A stretch of 16,956 nucleotides of DNA from Holophagaceae bacterium UBA706 (GTDB lineage: Bacteria > Acidobacteriota > Holophagae > Holophagales > Holophagaceae): contig DBME01000198.1 in assembly GCA_002298155.1 (NCBI GenBank), forward strand, positions 1-16,956, given 5' to 3'. This document shows, piece after piece, positions 9,143 to 16,146 of this stretch. The stretch's first letter is position 1. Each line of letters opens with the position of its first letter. The notes beneath the pieces are model-generated. The model saw nothing but the letters and a program-made list of their open reading frames with translations. It was not told where the DNA came from and searched no databases. Position numbers and translations under genes: made by a program.

Positions 9143-9879
9143 GAGCTTCTCCGGGACACCCTCACCATCGCCCAGCAGGCCAGGGCGCCGGTGACGAAGG
9201 CCGCGAAGAGCAGGATGATCACGGGCGGCGTGATGGCCCGGGTCCAGGTGGCATAGGAGGCCAGGGAGGGCGATGGGGCCGCGGCCCGCGCCTGGGCGGG
9301 GGCGGGATCCTGGGTCTTTTCCGTTTCCGGGTCGAAGCGGTGGGGTTCCGTCTCCAGGCGCCAAGCCAGGTAGGAAAGGGGCGTCTCCTCGGAGGAGTCC
9401 GTCTTCTCCCGGGGCAGGAACTGCTCCGGGAGCCCGTCGAAGGAGGGTTCCCAGGGGCGGTCCTCCTCCTTGGAACCCGCGTCGAGCACGAATTCCCGCA
9501 CACGCAGGCGCAACCCGTCCTTGTCGATGACCCCGGCGGCCTGGAAGAACCAGGCGCTCTGGGTCTGCTCAGGCACGGATTGGATGGTGGTCACGACCAC
9601 GACGCTCTCGAAGGTGAGCCGTCCGGAAGCGGCGTCGAACGTCACGTGCTCGATGGGGGCCGTGCGGGCCTGGCCCTCCGCGTCCGTGAAATACCCGAAG
9701 TACCGGGTCCCGTCCTGGAACAGGACGACCCGGGTGCCCAGCACGTCCCCCGTCTCCTCCACCGTTCGCAGGTTCGAGAAGGAGCCGATGCGCTTGCGCG
9801 GGGATTCCGGCACGGCCACCTGGGCCAGGGCGGGCAGCGCGAAGGCCAGGAGCAGGATCGCCCGGAGGAGCCGGTTCAT
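9139..9879 (-). CDS. Exported protein with C-terminal membrane helix, function unknown
   Basis: I do not recognise this 246-residue protein. Residues 1-19 (MNRLLRAILLLAFALPALA) are a signal peptide with an ALA-Q cleavage site. The exported domain (about 20-160) has beta-rich stretches such as VVLFQDGTRYFGYF and LTFESVVVVTT. A low-complexity Glu/Pro/Ala region follows, then one membrane helix (about 212-236) and a short basic tail (RVSRRSS), giving a type I membrane topology. The ATG at 9879 has GAAGG seven bases upstream; the longer frame upstream lacks such a site. It is the first gene of the three-gene envelope cassette and overlaps the second by four bases. Confidence 0.8.
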   Translation of the reverse strand: MNRLLRAILLLAFALPALAQVAVPESPRKRIGSFSNLRTVEETGDVLGTRVVLFQDGTRYFGYFTDAEGQARTAPIEHVTFDAASGRLTFESVVVVTTIQSVPEQTQSAWFFQAAGVIDKDGLRLRVREFVLDAGSKEEDRPWEPSFDGLPEQFLPREKTDSSEETPLSYLAWRLETEPHRFDPETEKTQDPAPAQARAAAPSPSLASYATWTRAITPPVIILLFAAFVTGALACWAMVRVSRRSS

Positions 9880-10378
9880 CGGGACCCTTCCTTGCGGCGC
9901 ATCCCCTGGGCCGCCTTCGTGGCCCGGACGGGAAGGGTGCCTAGGTCCCCGGCGCTGCACCTTGAGGAGGGAGACCTCGGGGTTGTCCTGGATGACCTCC
10001 TCGTCGAGCACGTGGATCTGGAGCTGCAGAAGCAAGGCTTCGCATCGACGGTGGCGGCCGGGGTGGGCACGAATTCCTCCTGGGACTGGGGGGCGTCCCT
10101 CCAGACTCCTTGGGATGCGCTTCGATTGCAACAGGGACGTGCCTCGGCAAGCTTGCCGCCACCGCATCCGCTTCGCCGCGCCGGTGGGACGGGTGGCGGT
10201 TCTTCGGGGTGGCCGTGATCCTCCCGGCCCTCCGTACGAACCTGCACCGCTCGCCCCTCCCCGGGGCGACGCGGTGCAGGAAATGGCCGTGCTTCCTCGG
10301 GGTCCCCGACGAAGGGGGGTCGGTCTACCCCAAGCCCCGGGCGACCAGATCCCAGGGGCCTCCGGTTACGTAAAAAGG
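9880..10378. other. About 500 bases with no supported gene; possible coding remnant
   Basis: No frame here has a start with a ribosome binding site and a recognisable product. On the minus strand, about 10050-9945 reads EALLLQLQIHVLDEEVIQDN and continues PEVSLLKVQRRG, with nearly every codon ending in G or C, which looks like real coding sequence. It is short, then turns into Pro/Gly/Arg-rich text and runs into the start of the next gene. The plus strand of the same bases also reads acceptably, so direction is uncertain. It may be a decayed gene end. The rest (10050-10378) shows GC-rich short palindromes and nothing I can name. Confidence 0.35.
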
Positions 10379-10903
10379 TTAGTGGTGGCCACGGTTGCCG
10401 TTGTCGCCGCCGCCCCGGTGTTCGCCTTCGTCGTGGCGACGGTCCTCTCGGCGGTCTTCGCGACGGTCCTCTCGACGGTCTTCCCGGCGGTCCTCACGCC
10501 GCTCTTCGCGCCGGCCGCCGTCGCGGGGCTGCTGGAACCAGGGGCGTCCCTGGTTGTCACGCCGCTCCTCGCGCCGCTCGTGGCGGTGCTCCTCGCGGTG
10601 CCAATTGCGGTAGCGGCCTTCGGGAATGCGGACCAGGCCCCGGGGGACCCGGCGGGGTTCCACGAAGATGAAGCGCTCGCGGGGGTTGCGGGTGCGGTAC
10701 CAACCATCCGGCCTGCGGCACCAGTACCAGCCGCCCGAGAGGAACACTTCCTCCTCGAAGCCTGCCACGACCTGGATGCCCGGCTCCACGACCACGAACT
10801 GGGGGGCGGGGGGAAGACCGATGGAAATGCCGATGTTGATCTGGGCGTGGGCCGCCGAAGGACTGAGGGCCAGGATCGCCGCGAGAGGAAGGGCATATCG
10901 CAT
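10379..10903 (-). CDS. Secreted protein with Arg-Arg-Glu-Asp repeat tail
   Basis: This 174-residue protein has a signal peptide (MRYALPLAAILALSPSAAHA, residues 1-20). A domain of about 80 residues follows, beginning INIGISIGLPPAPQFVVVEP and containing a Trp/Tyr-rich GGWYWCRRPDGWYR (57-70) and VPRGLVRIPEGRYRNW (86-101). This order resembles a family of small secreted proteins common in Deltaproteobacteria and relatives, whose function is unknown to me. The tail is unusual: residues 102-159 are His, Arg, Glu and Asp, with six near-perfect RRED units (131-156), and the protein ends Gly/Asn/His-rich. AAGGAGG just upstream of the ATG is a strong ribosome binding site, suggesting high expression. 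It may bind metal or a polyanion, but that is only composition-based inference. Confidence 0.82.
   Translation of the reverse strand: MRYALPLAAILALSPSAAHAQINIGISIGLPPAPQFVVVEPGIQVVAGFEEEVFLSGGWYWCRRPDGWYRTRNPRERFIFVEPRRVPRGLVRIPEGRYRNWHREEHRHERREERRDNQGRPWFQQPRDGGRREERREDRREDRREDRREDRREDRRHDEGEHRGGGDNGNRGHH
10436..10513 (-). repeat. 12-base tandem repeat coding for Arg-Arg-Glu-Asp units
   Basis: Six or so 12-base units, reading GACGGTCCTCTC-like on the plus strand, encode RREE then RRED five times. Units differ mainly at silent positions (CGG/CGA/CGC/CGT arginine codons), so the protein repeat is better conserved than the DNA. Such a tract can expand or contract by slippage in steps of four residues without shifting the frame. 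Confidence 0.8.
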
Positions 10904-11115
10904 GGGGTGACCTCCTTGAAGGCTCCGGGAAGCGACCGGCGCCTTACCTACCCTATCGCATAATCCGTTCCTGTTTTGTAAATGTTAAACGTGGGTTGGT
11001 TGCACGCCGCCTTGATCTCTGGACCGTCCGTGAAACCGTGGGAAATGACGCAGAATGCAACCTCCCCTGGGGGTCTGCAACACGCCGCCTGGACGACCGC
11101 CTCCCAGGGCCAATG

Positions 11116-11182
11116 GGTCAATAAAAAGTGGTCAAGTTTTGGAATTGCATCAATAATCGGGAGCGCATAATCCAAATTCCAA
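11116..11182 (+). promoter_or_regulatory. Promoter and operator-like repeats before the corrinoid operon
   Basis: TGGTCA (11129-11134) and AATAAT (11152-11157), 17 bases apart, form a plausible sigma-70 promoter about 95 bases before the corrinoid-protein gene. Two copies of GGTCAA lie 14 bases apart (11116-11121 and 11130-11135). A perfect eight-base inverted repeat, TTGGAATT (11139-11146) and AATTCCAA (11175-11182), brackets the -10. The stretch is AT-rich compared with everything around it. The rest of the 349-base divergent gap (10904-11252) holds the ribosome binding sites of both flanking genes, a CGCATAATCC pair (10957 and 11164), and nothing I recognise as a riboswitch. Confidence 0.45.
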
Positions 11183-11252
11183 TCCGCCAGTCGTTCGAAT
11201 TACCGTTGACCCGCGCGCCTGCCGAAGCCCGGGTGATGTTCTGGAGGTGACC

Positions 11253-11939
11253 ATGGCAAGGGACTGGTCCGGCGAACTCGTCAATTGCATCCGTAGTGCC
11301 GATCGGGTGGCCGCCAACCTCCTGCTGAACGACTGGGCCGAGACCCGCACCTACGAGGAGGCGGTCGCCGAAGTGCTCACCCCCGCCCTGGAGCATTTCG
11401 GGAACCTCTGGGCCAGCAATGTCGGCGAGACGTCCCTGGCCCAGGGTTATGTTGCCGCCAAGGTCGCCGAGGACCTCCTGGACCGGGTCCTGGCCGCCCA
11501 GGCGGCCGATGGCCGTACGGTCGAGATGGAGAAGGGGCCGGTGGTGGTGGGCAACGTGGAGGACGACTACCACCCCCTGGGCCGCGCCATGCTGGTGGCG
11601 TTCCTCCGGAGCGCGGGCTGGAACGTCCACGATCTGGGCGTGGACGTCCCGCCTGCCGAATTCCTCGACAAGGTCGAGGAGGTGGGCGCCCGGGTGCTGG
11701 GTGCCTCCGCCATGATGTTCTCCACCGCCCGCAACGTGATCCACCTCCGGGAGGAGATCGACCGCCGCGGCCTCCGGGGCCGGGTGCAGCTGGCCGTGGG
11801 CGGCGCGGTGTTCAAGCTGCGGCCTGAGCTGGTGGAGCAGTTCGGCGGCGACGGGACGGCCCCCACGGCCCTCCACGCGCCGGCGCTCTTCGAACGGCTC
11901 TGGCAGCGTTCCCTCGAACTGGACCCGGTGACCCGCTAG
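11253..11939 (+). CDS. Corrinoid (B12)-binding methyl-carrier protein
   Basis: This 228-residue protein is of the usual size for stand-alone corrinoid proteins (MtaC/MtbC type) that carry a methyl group on cobalt between two methyltransferases. Residues 1-90 are the helical cap domain. The Rossmann-like B12 domain follows: DYHPLG (105-110) supplies the lower-ligand His107, then exactly 41 residues to Ser152 (SAM), then 28 to GG (183-184). This fits the classic DXHXXG-41-SXL-26/28-GG signature. GGAGG five bases before the ATG at 11253 decides the start. Eleven bases after its stop begins an MtaA-like protein, its probable partner. I see no reductive activation protein in the window, so re-reduction of oxidised cobalt must come from elsewhere. 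The methyl donor is unknown. Confidence 0.93.
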   Translation: MARDWSGELVNCIRSADRVAANLLLNDWAETRTYEEAVAEVLTPALEHFGNLWASNVGETSLAQGYVAAKVAEDLLDRVLAAQAADGRTVEMEKGPVVVGNVEDDYHPLGRAMLVAFLRSAGWNVHDLGVDVPPAEFLDKVEEVGARVLGASAMMFSTARNVIHLREEIDRRGLRGRVQLAVGGAVFKLRPELVEQFGGDGTAPTALHAPALFERLWQRSLELDPVTR

Positions 11940-11949
11940 GGAGGCCTCC

Positions 11950-12975
11950 ATGAAGAGCCTGGAACGTGTCCTCGCAACGGTGGGTGGCCAGCCCAAGGAC
12001 AGGCCCGCCTTCGTCATGAACCTGAGCCTCTACGGCTCCAAGCTCGCCGGGATCCCGCCGGAGGTGCTGTACGCGGACGCGTCCGCCTACGCCCAGGGGC
12101 AGATCGCGGTGCGGGAGGTCTTCGGGCCCGACCTGCTGCTGAGCCCCTTCCTGGTGCCAGCCCTGGGGGAGGCCTTCGGCAGCGTCTCCGCCACGGGCCG
12201 GAGCCAGGTGCCCAACATCCGCCAGTTCGCCACCCGGGGGGCGCGGGAGGCCCTGGCGCTGCCCCTGCCGGATGTGGACAGCCATCCGCGCATCGTCTAC
12301 CTCCGGGAGACCATCCGCACCCTCTCCGCCCGGTACCAGGGGGAGGTTCCGGTGGTGGGGGTGCTGGTGAGCCCCGTGGACCTGCCGCCGCTGGTGATGG
12401 GCGTGGAGGCCTGGCTGGAGGCGCTCCTGTCCGAGCCGGACACGGCCCGGGCCCTCATGGAGCGCTGGGCGCCCTTCTGCGCGGATCTTGCCAACGCCAT
12501 GCTGGGGGACGGTGCCACGCTCATCGCCGCCACGGCGAATTTCGCGAACCCCACCCTCGTGCCCCCCCGCGTGACCCAGGGCATCGGCCGGCCCGCCCTG
12601 GAGGCCACCTTCGGGGCCATCCGCGGTCCCATCATCCTCCACCACGGCGGGGCCCGTCTCGAGCCCCATCTGGACGCCTACCTGGGCCTGCCCAATGTGG
12701 CGGCCTACTTCGTGGACGCCCGGGACTCCCTCCCCCAGGCCCGGCGCCGCCTTGGCGAGGGGCCGATCCTCATCGGCAACGTCCATGGTCCCACCCTGGA
12801 GAACGAGACCCCCGAATCGGCCCGGAGCCTGGCCGAGGCCATCCTGGCCGAACGTGCCGGGGATCCTCGCTTCATTTTCGGGACCTCGGCCGCGGACATC
12901 CCGCTGGCGACGCCCCCGGAGGTGATCACCGCCCTGGTGGACGCCGTCTGCGCCGCCGGCAGCGTCGCCCCATGA
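11950..12975 (+). CDS. Uroporphyrinogen decarboxylase/MtaA-family protein lacking zinc cysteines
   Basis: This 341-residue protein follows the URO-D/MtaA/CmuA fold family, whose corrinoid-linked members move methyl groups between a corrinoid protein and a thiol or folate using zinc bound by His-X-Cys and a distal Cys. Family landmarks are present: the N-terminal KSLERVLATVGGQPKDRPA, GPIILHHGGA (226-235), LIGNVHGP (274-281) and FIFGTSAADIPLATPPE (308-324). At the zinc site, His231 is kept, but the HXC cysteine is Gly233 and the distal cysteine (usually P-G-C) is Ala315. His232 and His240 could in principle substitute. It sits between the corrinoid protein and DUF1638, so the partner is clear even if the chemistry is not. 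AGGGAGG ten bases before the ATG supports the start. It is not expected to be heme-pathway HemE. Confidence 0.88.
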   Translation: MKSLERVLATVGGQPKDRPAFVMNLSLYGSKLAGIPPEVLYADASAYAQGQIAVREVFGPDLLLSPFLVPALGEAFGSVSATGRSQVPNIRQFATRGAREALALPLPDVDSHPRIVYLRETIRTLSARYQGEVPVVGVLVSPVDLPPLVMGVEAWLEALLSEPDTARALMERWAPFCADLANAMLGDGATLIAATANFANPTLVPPRVTQGIGRPALEATFGAIRGPIILHHGGARLEPHLDAYLGLPNVAAYFVDARDSLPQARRRLGEGPILIGNVHGPTLENETPESARSLAEAILAERAGDPRFIFGTSAADIPLATPPEVITALVDAVCAAGSVAP

Positions 12976-13574
12976 GCCGGGAACCCGTTCCCCGCATCTG
13001 CATCGCCTGCTCCATCTTCCGTAAGGAGATCGAGCGGTTCCTGGCCCAGGAGGAGCTGGACATCCCGGTGAGGTTCCTGGGCTCCATGCTCCACATGGAG
13101 CCGGAGCAGCTGGAGGCCAAGCTACTGGCGGCGGTGGAGGAGGAATGGGCCAAGGGGAACGAGGTGGTCCTGGTCTACGGCGACTGCTGTCCGGGCATGA
13201 CCACCCTCGAGGCCGCTGCCGGGGTGGCCCGGACGCAGGGCTTCAACTGCCCGGAGATCGTCCTCGGGCGGGAAACCTACCGGAGGATGCGGCGCGAGGG
13301 GGTCTTCTTCCTCATGCCCGAGTGGGTCGGCATCTGGCGCCGGGTGTTCCAGGGCACCTTGGGGCTCACGGGCGACACCGCCCGGGACTTCATGAAGGAC
13401 ATGCACACGCGGCTGGTGTACCTGGACACGGGCCTCGTCCCCGTCCCCGAGAAGGAGCTGGAGGAGATCCGCGACTACACCGGCCTGCCCCTGGAACGCA
13501 TGAGCGTTTCCCTGGAACCGCTCCTGGACGGCCTTCGGCAGGCCGCCCTCCGGATACGCCATGAACAAGCTTGA
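12972..13574 (+). CDS. DUF1638 family protein
   Basis: This 200-residue protein fits DUF1638, a family found mainly beside corrinoid methyltransferases in methanogens and anaerobic bacteria; no biochemical role is established that I know of. Recognisable family points are RICIACSIFRKEIERFL (8-24), VLVYGDCCPGM (66-76), GFNCPEIVLG (90-99) and VFFLMPEWVGIWR (111-123). LVYLDTG (148-154) comes near the end. Five cysteines (10, 13, 72, 73, 93) sit in these conserved stretches and could bind a metal or cluster; this is inference. The ATG overlaps the previous stop by four bases (ATGA), so it is coupled to the MtaA-like gene, and its 3' end overlaps the kinase gene by 14 bases. Confidence 0.88.
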   Translation: MSREPVPRICIACSIFRKEIERFLAQEELDIPVRFLGSMLHMEPEQLEAKLLAAVEEEWAKGNEVVLVYGDCCPGMTTLEAAAGVARTQGFNCPEIVLGRETYRRMRREGVFFLMPEWVGIWRRVFQGTLGLTGDTARDFMKDMHTRLVYLDTGLVPVPEKELEEIRDYTGLPLERMSVSLEPLLDGLRQAALRIRHEQA

Positions 13575-15618
13575 CTACTCCCGCATGAAGGACGCCCCGG
13601 CGATCCAGTTCATGGTCCTCGACATGCTCGGGAACATCATGACCCTGGCCGAGACGCCCTCCAGGATGGGCGTAAGCCTCACCCAGCAGATCCGCCAGCT
13701 GGTGGGCGCCAAGATCGTGGCCCTGATCCATTACACCGGGTGGGAGCGCAGCGGCGACTTCCGATTCCTGGCCGTCGAGCCCGAACGCCAGCGGGAAAGC
13801 CTGCGGCTGGAGGGCCTGGGCGGGCTGGTGCCCATCCTGCGCACGCTGGAGAAGGGCGTCCTGTGGAGCCGCGACGACCATCCCGCCTTCGCCTCGGAGG
13901 CCTTCCTGGCGATGGGCTGCGAGAGCCTCATCGCCATTCCGCTGACCATGGGCGCGGAACCCGTCGGCGCGCTCCTGGCCCTGGACCTCCTGGCCATGGA
14001 ACGGCACGAGGATGTCCTTCGGTCGCTGGAGATCCTGGGGCCCTTCGTGGGGATCGTCATCCGCAACGCCTTCTACTACGAGAACCTGGAAGCGGAGGTG
14101 GAGGAGCGCACCCGGGAGCTCGCGGAGAGCGAACGGCGCTTCCGCAACCTGGCCGAAGCCGCTCCGGTGGGCATCTACCATCTGGACGGGGAAGGTCGGC
14201 TGGTCTTCGTGAACGAGCAGTGGCGGCAGATCACGGGGCTCACCTGGCTGGAGGGCCCGCCGGAGGCGTTCCACGACCTCATCCACCCGGAGGACCGCCC
14301 GCGGATCGTCGGCCTGTGGCAGGAGGCCATGGCGGGCCGCCGTGACTTCCAGGGCGACTACCGCCTGCTGCGGGCCGACGGGAGCATCGTGTGGGTGATC
14401 GGGACGGCGGTCTTCGAATTCGACGAAACCGGCCGGTTCATGGGGGTCATCGGCACGCTCCTGAACATCACCCTCCGCCGGCAGGCGGAGGCCGAACGCA
14501 ACAAGTTCCAGGCCCAGCTCCTCCAGGTCCAGAAGATGGAAAGCCTGGGGAACCTGGCCGGCGGCGTCGCCCACGACATGAACAACGTGCTCGGCGCGGT
14601 GCTGGCCATGGCCTCCGCCAACCTCGAGATCCAGGAGCCCGGCAGCCCCGCCTACCGCGCCTTCGAGACCATCGTCCAGGCCGCCACCCGCGGCGGAAAG
14701 ATGGTCAAGGGCCTCCTGAACTTCGCCCGCCAGAGCACCCTCGAGAACCAGGTGCTGGACATGAACGCCATCCTGCAGGAGGAGGTGAACCTGCTGGAGC
14801 GCACCACCCTGGCCAAGGTCCATCTCGTCCTGGATCTGGCCCACCCCCTGGGGGCCATCCGCGGGGACGCCAGCGCGCTGACCCACGCGGTGATGAACCT
14901 CTGCGTCAATGCCGTGGACGCGATGCCCGAGAACGGGACCCTCACGCTGAGCACCCGGAACGTGGACGGGCAGGCCATTGAAGTCCTGGTGCAGGATACC
15001 GGTTCGGGCATGACGAAGGACGTGCTGGACAAGGCACTGGATCCCTTCTTCACCACCAAGGAGCAGGGCAAGGGCACGGGCCTGGGTCTGTCCATGGTCT
15101 ACGCCACCGTGAAGGCCCACCAGGGCACCCTGGATATCCAGAGTGAACCTGGCCGGGGCACCCGCATCCGCCTGCGGTTCCCCGCGTGCCCGGGCGCCAT
15201 GGAAACCGGCGCCGAGGTGGATCCCCGGGTCAAGAAAGGGTCCGCCCGCCGGCTCAGCATCCTTGTGGTGGATGACGATCCCCTGATCCAAAGCTCCTTC
15301 CGTGCCCAGCTGGACGTGCTTGGCCACGAGGTTGTGACCACACCCTGCGGGGAGGATGCCCTGGGGGTCCTCAGGTCAGGCCTGCAGCCCGATCTGGTGA
15401 TCCTCGACATGAACATGCCGGGCCTTGGTGGCAGGGGCACGCTGCCCCTCCTGAGGGTGCAATGCCCCACGGTTCCCGTCCTCATCGTCACCGGGCGGGG
15501 CGACCAGGGTGCGTTGGACCTGGTCCAGAGCCATGCCCACGTCTCCGTGTTGCTGAAACCCTTTACCCTGAAGGACCTTCAAGACCAGCTACGCCACCTT
15601 TCCGGAGATGAGCCCTAA
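13561..15618 (+). CDS. Soluble GAF-PAS hybrid histidine kinase with receiver domain
   Basis: This 685-residue cytoplasmic kinase has no membrane helix. Residues 20-170 form a GAF-like domain (ending GIVIRNAFYYENLE), and a short coiled coil links it to a PAS domain (about 188-310, with VFVNEQWRQITGL, IHPEDR and YRLLRADGSIVWV). GGVAHDMNNVLGA carries phosphoacceptor His338. HATPase motifs are N450, DTGSGM (479-484), DPFFTTK (494-500) and GTGLGLS (505-511). The receiver domain (about 565-685) has Asp571-573, phosphoacceptor Asp616 and Lys666. The ATG at 13561 lies inside the DUF1638 gene; an ATG at 13585 also exists without a better ribosome site. The overlap ties the kinase to the corrinoid operon, so it may sense a methylated substrate, corrinoid state or related metabolite. 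Its output regulator is not in the window. Confidence 0.93.
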   Translation: MNKLDYSRMKDAPAIQFMVLDMLGNIMTLAETPSRMGVSLTQQIRQLVGAKIVALIHYTGWERSGDFRFLAVEPERQRESLRLEGLGGLVPILRTLEKGVLWSRDDHPAFASEAFLAMGCESLIAIPLTMGAEPVGALLALDLLAMERHEDVLRSLEILGPFVGIVIRNAFYYENLEAEVEERTRELAESERRFRNLAEAAPVGIYHLDGEGRLVFVNEQWRQITGLTWLEGPPEAFHDLIHPEDRPRIVGLWQEAMAGRRDFQGDYRLLRADGSIVWVIGTAVFEFDETGRFMGVIGTLLNITLRRQAEAERNKFQAQLLQVQKMESLGNLAGGVAHDMNNVLGAVLAMASANLEIQEPGSPAYRAFETIVQAATRGGKMVKGLLNFARQSTLENQVLDMNAILQEEVNLLERTTLAKVHLVLDLAHPLGAIRGDASALTHAVMNLCVNAVDAMPENGTLTLSTRNVDGQAIEVLVQDTGSGMTKDVLDKALDPFFTTKEQGKGTGLGLSMVYATVKAHQGTLDIQSEPGRGTRIRLRFPACPGAMETGAEVDPRVKKGSARRLSILVVDDDPLIQSSFRAQLDVLGHEVVTTPCGEDALGVLRSGLQPDLVILDMNMPGLGGRGTLPLLRVQCPTVPVLIVTGRGDQGALDLVQSHAHVSVLLKPFTLKDLQDQLRHLSGDEP

Positions 15619-15681
15619 GCAATTCACCGTATTCCCGTTGCGCCCGGCCGGGTGGAAGGTAGTGGAGAGGAGGTGGTCCGC

Positions 15682-16089
15682 ATGCCGCGGTTGGAATGGA
15701 TGCAGCGCTGGGAAACGGGGGACGCGAAGATCGACCTTGAGCACCGCATGATGGTGGAAGGGTACAACCGTCTGCAGGAAGCCCGGGAGGCGGGCGCGGC
15801 CGAGCCCGAGGTGAAACGCGCGCTCTCCTTCCTGCTGGTCTACGTGGAGACCCACTTCCAGAACGAGGAGGCCGTCATGGAGCGCCTGGGCTACCCCTTC
15901 CTCGCCGAGCACATCGCGGAACACCGGGAATGCACCCGCAGGATCAACCACCTCCTGGAATGCCACCGCAACGCGGGTGAGGACGTGGTAGAAGGGCTGG
16001 GGCGGTTCTTCAAATACTGGCTGGTGGAGCATTTCGAGGTGTCCGACCGGCAGTGGGCGGCCTATGCGGAGGTTCAGACGGCGGGTTGA
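15682..16089 (+). CDS. Bacteriohemerythrin
   Basis: This 135-residue single-domain hemerythrin binds oxygen at a non-heme di-iron centre. All seven expected ligands are visible: His21 (LEHRM), His58 and Glu62 (HFQNEE), His77 and His81 (HIAEHR), and His117 and Asp122 (HFEVSD). The N-terminal LEWMQRWETG is also typical. GGAGG (15669-15673), eight bases before the ATG at 15682, fixes the start over an in-frame codon 30 bases upstream. It follows the corrinoid-operon kinase by 63 bases on the same strand with no convincing terminator between, so it may be co-transcribed. In that setting it could buffer oxygen away from oxygen-sensitive cobalamin chemistry, but general oxygen sensing or storage is equally possible. 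Confidence 0.95.
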   Translation: MPRLEWMQRWETGDAKIDLEHRMMVEGYNRLQEAREAGAAEPEVKRALSFLLVYVETHFQNEEAVMERLGYPFLAEHIAEHRECTRRINHLLECHRNAGEDVVEGLGRFFKYWLVEHFEVSDRQWAAYAEVQTAG

Positions 16090-16140
16090 AGGCTCGTACG
16101 GTCGATACGTGCAATGCCAAGGCCCGATTTGGGTGTGCGG

Positions 16141-16146
16141 TATAAT
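16141..16146 (+). promoter_or_regulatory. Perfect -10 box TATAAT before the 58-residue gene
   Basis: TATAAT at 16141-16146 is a perfect -10 element, striking in such GC-rich sequence. No good -35 is seen at 16-18 bases; the best-looking hexamer (ATGCCA, 16114-16119) is too far. Transcription would begin near 16153, giving a leader of about 80 bases. That leader can fold TCGTCG (16186-16191) with CGACGA (16217-16222), ending just before the GAGG ribosome binding site (16226-16229). Confidence 0.5.

Noticed and set aside
10365..10380. T-run after the RRED-repeat gene as an intrinsic terminator
   Set aside because: The minus strand has five T residues after the stop, but no stable GC hairpin with a loop immediately precedes them.
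10981..11110. Possible cobalamin riboswitch upstream of the corrinoid operon
   Set aside because: There are GGTTGCA/TGCAACC and CCCC/GGGG pairings, but I cannot find the conserved B12 box or the core helices. The segment also lies upstream of the better promoter, so it would not be in the transcript. A covariance-model search would settle it.
10948..11175. 75-codon minus-strand frame in the divergent intergenic region
   Set aside because: It starts at TTG without a ribosome binding site, overlaps the predicted promoter elements, and its protein looks like no family. The similar ends (DYALP and DYAIG) simply reflect the CGCATAATCC direct repeat.
11247..11252. GTG at 11247 as start of the corrinoid protein
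   Set aside because: It overlaps the GGAGG ribosome binding site; the ATG two codons later has correct spacing.
15643..15652. CCCGGCCGGG palindrome between kinase and hemerythrin as a terminator
   Set aside because: It has no loop and no T-run after it, and such palindromes are expected by chance in GC-rich sequence.
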